NCBI GenBank assembly: GCA_947625205.1
Contig: CANQNN010000020.1
Coordinates: 1 to 47,583 of the forward strand
Length of the DNA stretch: 47,583 bases
From: an uncultured Lachnospiraceae bacterium
GTDB lineage: Bacteria; Bacillota; Clostridia; Lachnospirales; Lachnospiraceae
Direction: 5' to 3'
The notes under the pieces were generated by a model that had not been told where the DNA came from, did not search any database, and saw only the letters and a program-made list of their open reading frames with translations. Below, piece after piece: positions 43,901-47,583 of this stretch; position 1 is the stretch's first letter; each line of letters begins with the position of its first letter. A program made the position numbers and the translations under genes.

Positions 43901-44498
43901 GCTCCAGCTCGGCGAGAATATCGTTCACGCGGACCAGATTCTGCTTCTCGTCCTCCAGTTTCTTCTGGGCCGCATATTTCCTGCGTTTAAACTTCACGAT
44001 CCCGGCAGCCTCGTCAAAAAGCTCCCGCCTCTCCTCCGGCTTGCCGCTTAAGATCCTGTCGATCTGCCCCTGCCCGATGATCGAATAGCCTTCTTTACCG
44101 ATACCCGTATCGTAGAACAGTTCATTGACATCCTTTAACCGGCACGGCGTACCGTTGATCATATACTCGCTCTCGCCGGAGCGGTACAACCGTCTGGACA
44201 CGGTCACTTCATCGTAGTCTATCGCAAGCTGGTGGTCGGCATTATCCAGCGTAATGGCTACATAGGCATACCCCAGCGGCTTACGCAGCTGTGTGCCGGC
44301 AAATATAACATCCTGCATACTCGCCCCGCGAAGCTGTTTGATACGCTGTTCTCCCAGCACCCATCTGACGGCGTCCGCCACATTACTCTTACCGGAACCG
44401 TTAGGGCCGACAATACCCGTAATTCCGTTATGAAATTTAAAAGTGATCTTATTTGCAAAAGATTTAAACCCCTGCACCTCAATGCTTTTTAAATACAT
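40938..44498 (-). CDS. smc: Chromosome segregation protein SMC
   Basis: The 1186-residue protein has an N-terminal Walker A (GPNGSGKSNVADAVRWVLGE), long coiled-coil arms, a hinge around residues 500-680 (VIGVVADIIQ; GAISGGAFKNNSN) and a C-terminal signature and Walker B (MSGGEKSLTAICLLFA; FCLLDEIEAALD). It compacts and segregates the chromosome. rnc-smc-ftsY order is standard in Firmicutes. AGAGGT precedes the ATG; rnc ends 33 bp upstream. Confidence 0.98.
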   Translation of the reverse strand: MYLKSIEVQGFKSFANKITFKFHNGITGIVGPNGSGKSNVADAVRWVLGEQRIKQLRGASMQDVIFAGTQLRKPLGYAYVAITLDNADHQLAIDYDEVTVSRRLYRSGESEYMINGTPCRLKDVNELFYDTGIGKEGYSIIGQGQIDRILSGKPEERRELFDEAAGIVKFKRRKYAAQKKLEDEKQNLVRVNDILAELERQTGPLEKQSEKARIYLKKREELKTLDVNVFLLENVRVRQQLDEVSGKLDIANGDLEDTSRKYEQIKDEYEQIEERIEQLEQEIEKARATLTDTGVMRSKLEGEINVLKEQIHSAEGNEEHLQNRIRSIQEQMDERAAQKDVILAEKNGIDEKLEQLEQARSEARKLLEETQAKIEELNNNIESGKNTIIDALNNRATIKSRMGRYDTMLEQINIRKAELNSRLLRAKSDEAEQAENIRKLEEEFEAVNEVIRGLNEKQETMEEQLAAIREELSGKDQKLRDTQVLYHQEKSKLEALSNLTERYEGYGGSVKAVMEQKDSEKGIIGVVADIIQADARYETAIETALGGNIQNIVTQDEETAKRMIGYLKKTKAGRATFLPLTSITHPQEFKNPEALDEEGVIGMADKLVKIEKKYQNVARAMLGRIMVVDNVDHAVKIARKFDYGIRMVTLEGELLVPGGAISGGAFKNNSNLLGRRREMEELAGKVKEYVTEVDRILNDIEETKKKRNRLRLELEDVKGQLQRRFIEQNTARLNVMQARDKKSETEEGFGELKTEEQEIELQIKEIQVGKDEIARELEDSETLEKNVGAQIEEFQKELEARRAEETGQAAKVSEWDVEVEKTRQSEDFQRQNLERVEGEIERYTAELAEVREGLHLSKEDVERKKENILEIERTIAASYTAQNDATQKLKDDTAAKEELAGRQKSFFTSREELSERMTALDKEVYRLENQKERMQESIESQINYMWDEYEITLSDAEALKDESMNDLPSMKKQIAALKDSIRKLGDVNVNAIEDYRNLMERYTFLKTQHDDLVEAEKTLQGIIEELDTSMRKQFNEKFAEINREFDKVFKELFGGGKGTLELIEEEDVLEAGIRIIAQPPGKKLVNMMQMSGGEKSLTAICLLFAIQNLKPSPFCLLDEIEAALDESNVGRFAKYLHKLTKNTQFIVITHRRGTMEKADRLYGITMQEKGVSTLVSVNLIDKELDD

Positions 44499-44531
44499 AT
44501 GTACCTCTCGTCTCAGCGCTGTTTCCGCTAT

Positions 44532-45227
44532 TTATCTGTCCGGCGCCTGATTCCGCCTAAGCAGCGTCTCATAAGCCGCCTTCTGCTCCGCCGCTTTCTT
44601 GGAGTGTCCGCTTCCGCGTCCCGCCACAACGCCGTTGACCACAGCTTCCACTTCAAAGACCTTATCATGTTCAGGCCCTTCTTCCCGCACAAGCCTGTAA
44701 TACAGCGTTCCCTTATTATCTTTCTGTATCTCTTCCTGCAGGATCGTCTTGGCATCGTAGAACAGCTGTTTATTCTCCAGGTCGGACAGGATAAAACGCC
44801 GGATAAAGTTGCCCGCCTCGTCAATGCCTCCGTCGAGATAAATCGCTCCGATAACCGCCTCCATCACATCCGATATGATAGAATCGCGTTTTCTCCCGCC
44901 TGTAGCCTCTTCCCCTTTGCCCAGCATGATATACTGTTCCAGGCCGATCTGCCTGGCGCAGAATGCCAGCGCCGGTTCACAGACGATCGAGGAACGGTAT
45001 TTGGTCATTCTGCCCTCAGACATATCCGTATGCTCCCGGAATATAAAATCGCTGCTAATCAGTTCAAGCACCGCATCGCCCAAAAACTCAAGCCGCTCAT
45101 AATCCTCCCCTTTATTGATCAGCTTTTCATTGGCACATGAACTGTGCGTCACAGCATGCATAAGGAGCTTTGCGTCATGAAAAGAATACCCTATCTTCTG
45201 TTCCAGTTCCGTCAGCCGGTCTTCCAA
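44532..45227 (-). CDS. rnc: Ribonuclease III
   Basis: RNase III cuts double-stranded RNA in rRNA and mRNA processing. The 231-residue protein has the catalytic signature YERLEFLGDAVLELI and a C-terminal double-stranded RNA-binding domain (VVAGRGSGHSKKAAEQKAAYETLL). The start is an unusual TTG at 45227, with GGAGGG 8 nt upstream; no ATG or GTG fits better. It is behind a terminator-like hairpin after acpP. Confidence 0.96.
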   Translation of the reverse strand: MEDRLTELEQKIGYSFHDAKLLMHAVTHSSCANEKLINKGEDYERLEFLGDAVLELISSDFIFREHTDMSEGRMTKYRSSIVCEPALAFCARQIGLEQYIMLGKGEEATGGRKRDSIISDVMEAVIGAIYLDGGIDEAGNFIRRFILSDLENKQLFYDAKTILQEEIQKDNKGTLYYRLVREEGPEHDKVFEVEAVVNGVVAGRGSGHSKKAAEQKAAYETLLRRNQAPDR

Positions 45228-45246
45228 AATAACAACCCTCCAAATA

Positions 45247-45273
45247 GAAAAACCCTTTCTTTCGGAAAGGGTT
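45247..45273 (-). terminator. Intrinsic terminator/attenuator between acpP and rnc
   Basis: A 9-bp perfect stem AACCCTTTC / GAAAGGGTT (45251-45259 with 45265-45273) has a five-base loop; on the minus strand it is followed by a run of U. Because rnc has no visible promoter of its own, it probably permits partial read-through. Confidence 0.82.
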
Positions 45274-45284
45274 CCTTGCTTTCT

Positions 45285-45515
45285 CTATGACATCGAATTT
45301 TTGATCAAAGCAACCGCTTCACCCACTGTGGTAATATGCTCCGCCTTCTCGGCCGGGATTTCTATTTCAAAGGCTTCCTCTATTCCCATAATGATCTGGA
45401 ATACATCAAGCGAATCCGCCCCGAGATCTTCCGTAAAGGTAGTTTCCATTGTGATCTCCTCAGGATCCACATTCAGTATATCCGCTATGACTTCTTTTAA
45501 CTTATCAAACTCCAT
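45285..45515 (-). CDS. acpP: Acyl carrier protein
   Basis: The 76-residue protein is full length. DLGADSLDVFQIIMGIEE holds the phosphopantetheine Ser in DSL. It carries acyl chains in fatty acid synthesis. It follows plsX by 30 bp, which uses acyl-ACP to make acyl-phosphate for PlsY. Confidence 0.97.
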   Translation of the reverse strand: MEFDKLKEVIADILNVDPEEITMETTFTEDLGADSLDVFQIIMGIEEAFEIEIPAEKAEHITTVGEAVALIKNSMS

Positions 45516-45545
45516 GCTGGCAGCCCCCTCTGTCTTGTCTGTTAC

Positions 45546-46577
45546 CTAACGGTCTTCTTCGGAAATGACTTCGTCCGTCATAAGCATCTCTTTGATCTTG
45601 TCGCCTATCCGCTGTTCCGTAAAGGTAATACACTGTATAATAGAATTCTTGATCTCTACAGACTTGGAACTGCCATGAGTCTTGACAACCAGCCCTTTCA
45701 ATCCAAGCAGCGGGGCTCCGCCGTACTGCTCGAGATCAAACGCCTTAAGAGTCTGTTTCAGCGCCGGCTTGACAAGAAGCGCACCTATTTTGCTGCGCAG
45801 GCTCGTCATCATACCCGCCTTGACCTTTTTGATAAGCGTCGCGCCCACTCCCTCGTAAGTCTTGAGCACAACGTTTCCCACGAAAGCTTCGCACACCACT
45901 ACGTCCGCCGCCCCGGCTGGGATATCGCGCGCCTCCACACTGCCGATAAAGTTGATGTCGGGACAATTCTTTAACAGCGGAAAAGTCTCTTTGACAAGCG
46001 CATTGCCTTTCTCCTCCTCCGCGCCGATATTTACGATACCTACCCGGGGATTTTTAACCCCCATCACATGCTCCATGTAGACGGAACCCATCTTGGCAAA
46101 CTGCACCAGATGAGACGGCCTGGCGTCTACATTAGCCCCGCAGTCGATCAGAAGGGAACAACCCTTCTCTGTAGGGATCAACGGTGCAAGCGGCGGTCTC
46201 TCCACGCCTTTGATGCGCCCTACGATAACTTGTCCTCCCACCAGAGTAGCCCCGGTGCTTCCGGCAGACACGAAAGCATCGCATGAACCGTCCTTGACCA
46301 GATTCAACGCCTTGACAAGCGAGGAGTCTTTCTTCTTACGGATCGCCATGACAGGCGGTTCTGCCGTCTCTATAACCTCGGATGCAGGCACGACCTCCAG
46401 TCTGTCCTTCGGATATGTATATCCGGCCAGTTCTTTTTCGACCGCATCCTGTATGCCCACCAGATAAACCTTAACTTTATCGTTCTCGTTGACAGCTTCC
46501 ACAGCCCCCTTAACGATCTCGCCGGGAGCATTGTCTCCGCCCATTGCATCTACCGCTACTTTTACCAGTTCACCCAT
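45546..46577 (-). CDS. plsX: Phosphate acyltransferase PlsX
   Basis: The 343-residue enzyme makes acyl-phosphate from acyl-ACP. It begins VKVAVDAMGGDNAPGEIV and has SAGSTGATLVGG, LIDCGANVDARP and CEAFVGNVVLK. AGGAGG-like GGAGG lies 7 nt before the ATG. It heads plsX-acpP-(rnc-smc-ftsY); unlike Bacillus, no fapR or fabD adjoins it. Confidence 0.97.
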   Translation of the reverse strand: MGELVKVAVDAMGGDNAPGEIVKGAVEAVNENDKVKVYLVGIQDAVEKELAGYTYPKDRLEVVPASEVIETAEPPVMAIRKKKDSSLVKALNLVKDGSCDAFVSAGSTGATLVGGQVIVGRIKGVERPPLAPLIPTEKGCSLLIDCGANVDARPSHLVQFAKMGSVYMEHVMGVKNPRVGIVNIGAEEEKGNALVKETFPLLKNCPDINFIGSVEARDIPAGAADVVVCEAFVGNVVLKTYEGVGATLIKKVKAGMMTSLRSKIGALLVKPALKQTLKAFDLEQYGGAPLLGLKGLVVKTHGSSKSVEIKNSIIQCITFTEQRIGDKIKEMLMTDEVISEEDR

Positions 46578-46605
46578 AACTTTCCTCCGCTTTTATACCT
46601 ACTTT

Positions 46606-46634
46606 ACTATACTAGACCCTACTGCAAAAATCAA
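46606..46634 (-). promoter_or_regulatory. Promoter of plsX-acpP
   Basis: TTGATT (46629-46634), 17 bp, TATAGT (46606-46611) on the minus strand, about 25 nt before the plsX start. It lies just after the rpmF terminator. Confidence 0.85.
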
Positions 46635-46662
46635 GATAAAATGAAAAGATCGACAGGCAACC

Positions 46663-46694
46663 GAAAAAAGAGCCGGACTTTTAAGCCGGCTCTT
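46663..46694 (-). terminator. Intrinsic terminator of yceD-rpmF
   Basis: A perfect 9-bp stem AAGAGCCGG / CCGGCTCTT (46668-46676 with 46686-46694) and a nine-base loop are followed on the minus strand by six U residues. Confidence 0.93.
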
Positions 46695-46708
46695 CCGCTT
46701 CCTTACAA

Positions 46709-46888
46709 TTAATCAACTGCGATGATTTCTTTTTTATTGTATGTTCCGCATTTCTTACATACTCTGTGAGGCATCATTAACGCGCCGCATTTGCTGCACT
46801 TTACCAATGTGGGAGCAGACATTTTCCAGTTTGCTCTTCTCTTGTCTCTTCTGCTCTTGGAAGATTTGTTTTTAGGACAAATAGACAT
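46709..46888 (-). CDS. rpmF: 50S ribosomal protein L32
   Basis: This 59-residue gene, read directly from the sequence, begins MSICPKNKSSKSRRDKRR and has two CxxC pairs, Cys31/Cys34 and Cys44/Cys47 (CSKCGALMMPHRVCKKCG), the zinc-ribbon form of L32. The ATG is at 46888 and TAA at 46709-46711. AAGGAGGTG, its ribosome site, lies in the last codons of yceD, 2 bp upstream. It is typically co-transcribed with yceD, as here. Confidence 0.97.
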   Translation of the reverse strand: MSICPKNKSSKSRRDKRRANWKMSAPTLVKCSKCGALMMPHRVCKKCGTYNKKEIIAVD

Positions 46889-46890
46889 CT

Positions 46891-47418
46891 TTACACCTCC
46901 TTATTCCCGTTAAAAATATCTTTGATTACCGCCATTCTTGGATCAGGAACAAAGGTGTCGCATTCACATGTTCCCGTATTCAAGTCCTTGCCGCACTGCC
47001 GGCATATCCCCAGACAGTCCGGTTTGCACAGGACTTTCATAGGCCAGTTGATTACAATCTCAATGTTCAGTAAGTCATCCGTGTTCAGTTGATAGCCGTC
47101 CATAAACCTCTGATCGTCCTCTTCGTCAGACGCGGCATCTATGACATCCGGCGAGAACACTTCTCTGTCAAACGTAAACTCAAACGTCTTATCTACAGGC
47201 TTGAGACATCTGTCACAGCTCATGCAGAGGGTTACGCATGCATCACCGCTTATCTTTACCTTCCCTTTACCGATATTCGTAAAGGTAAGATTCATCGGCG
47301 ACATATCCCTGACCGGATACGTCCGGCCGCCCGCCGAGATCTCGGTCAGCCCCGGCTTTACCTGTATCGTGACCGTTTTGCCTTCGCTTGTAAATACATC
47401 CGCCAAGTCCACGAACAT
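46891..47418 (-). CDS. yceD: YceD family (DUF177) protein
   Basis: The 175-residue protein, full length for DUF177, ends with C-x3-C-x2-C-type clusters (CKPDCLGICRQCGKDLNTGTCECD) typical of the family and has SCDRCLKP midway. It is associated with 23S rRNA/L32 assembly in other bacteria; its exact role here is inferred from the constant pairing with rpmF. AGGAG lies 8 nt before the ATG. Confidence 0.94.
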   Translation of the reverse strand: MFVDLADVFTSEGKTVTIQVKPGLTEISAGGRTYPVRDMSPMNLTFTNIGKGKVKISGDACVTLCMSCDRCLKPVDKTFEFTFDREVFSPDVIDAASDEEDDQRFMDGYQLNTDDLLNIEIVINWPMKVLCKPDCLGICRQCGKDLNTGTCECDTFVPDPRMAVIKDIFNGNKEV

Positions 47419-47444
47419 AGTTGACTCCTATCCACACTCAGACA

Positions 47445-47473
47445 ATTATACCTGCGGGAATATGGTTTGTCAA
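47445..47473 (-). promoter_or_regulatory. Consensus promoter of yceD-rpmF
   Basis: TTGACA (47468-47473), 17 bp, TATAAT (47445-47450) on the minus strand: both hexamers and the spacer match the sigma-A consensus exactly. Confidence 0.93.
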
Positions 47474-47557
47474 CCATAAAATTCTTCCCTGTCAGCTCAT
47501 GTTTTCTGTAAAATTTATTTTAACAAATCGAACCTGTGTAACTTGTTCATTTGTCAA

Positions 47558-47581
47558 GGGAGAGTGGGAAGCTGCTCTCCC
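47558..47581. other. Hairpin at the right edge, possible terminator
   Basis: GGGAGAG (47558-47564) and CTCTCCC (47575-47581) form a 7-bp stem. No U-run is visible on the minus strand side and the plus-strand side runs off the window, so whether it is a terminator for a plus-strand gene outside cannot be settled. Confidence 0.35.
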
Positions 47582-47583
47582 GC

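Overview
This window looks like a chromosomal segment of a low-to-mid GC Gram-positive anaerobe of the Clostridia, most likely Lachnospiraceae. The basis is the strong AGGAGG-type ribosome sites, a T-box leader, TTGACA/TATAAT promoters, and gene orders ylxM-ffh-rpsP-khpA-rimM-trmD-rplS and rbgA-rnhB-ylqG/ylqH-like that match the Bacillus/Clostridium SRP-ribosome cluster. Species assignment is inference. Nearly every gene is on the minus strand; only metF, prs and a tspO-like gene are on plus.

Layout, left to right. 1-600: an orphan T-box leader (tyrosine specifier proposed) reading out of the left edge, with a 123-bp nested palindromic element just past its terminator. 610-1704: an Rpn-family nuclease. 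1997-10033: a five-gene signalling run transcribed right to left, MoxR AAA+ ATPase, CoxE-type VWA protein, REC-HD-GYP protein, and two large paralogous hybrid histidine kinases that are both degenerate, in complementary ways. 10172-11026: metF. 11054-15504: DUF512 radical-SAM/PDZ protein, der, plsY, gpsA. 15631-16824: PRPP synthetase, sharing a back-to-back promoter with DUF512. 16847-20364: an OmpR-type regulator and a large multi-pass sensor kinase.

20448-31027: pgeF, yraN, an orphan FlhB-C-like and FliK-like pair, rnhB, two signal peptidases flanking rbgA, rplS, trmD, rimM, khpA, rpsP, ffh and ylxM, with promoters and terminators that split them into units. 31208-31672: tspO-like, diverging from ylxM through an inverted repeat holding both -35 boxes. 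31745-34531: a DUF1905-like/papain-like fusion, a membrane-anchored GH25 lysozyme and a YitT transporter-like protein. 34635-38671: a tightly packed PP2C phosphatase, TerY-like VWA, BspA-type leucine-rich-repeat protein and zinc-ribbon protein kinase, i.e. a TerY-P type phosphorylation triad with an added repeat protein. 38742-47418: ilvA, ftsY, smc, rnc, acpP, plsX, rpmF and yceD.

The housekeeping parts link lipid synthesis (plsX, acpP, plsY, gpsA), protein targeting (ffh, ftsY, ylxM, signal peptidases) and ribosome biogenesis (der, rbgA, rimM, trmD, rnc, yceD). The two accessory regions worth most attention are the MoxR/VWA/HD-GYP/dual-pseudokinase cluster and the four-gene TerY-P-like cluster. 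Both pair a VWA protein with a signalling or chaperone enzyme. No tRNA, rRNA, CRISPR array, insertion sequence or origin was found.
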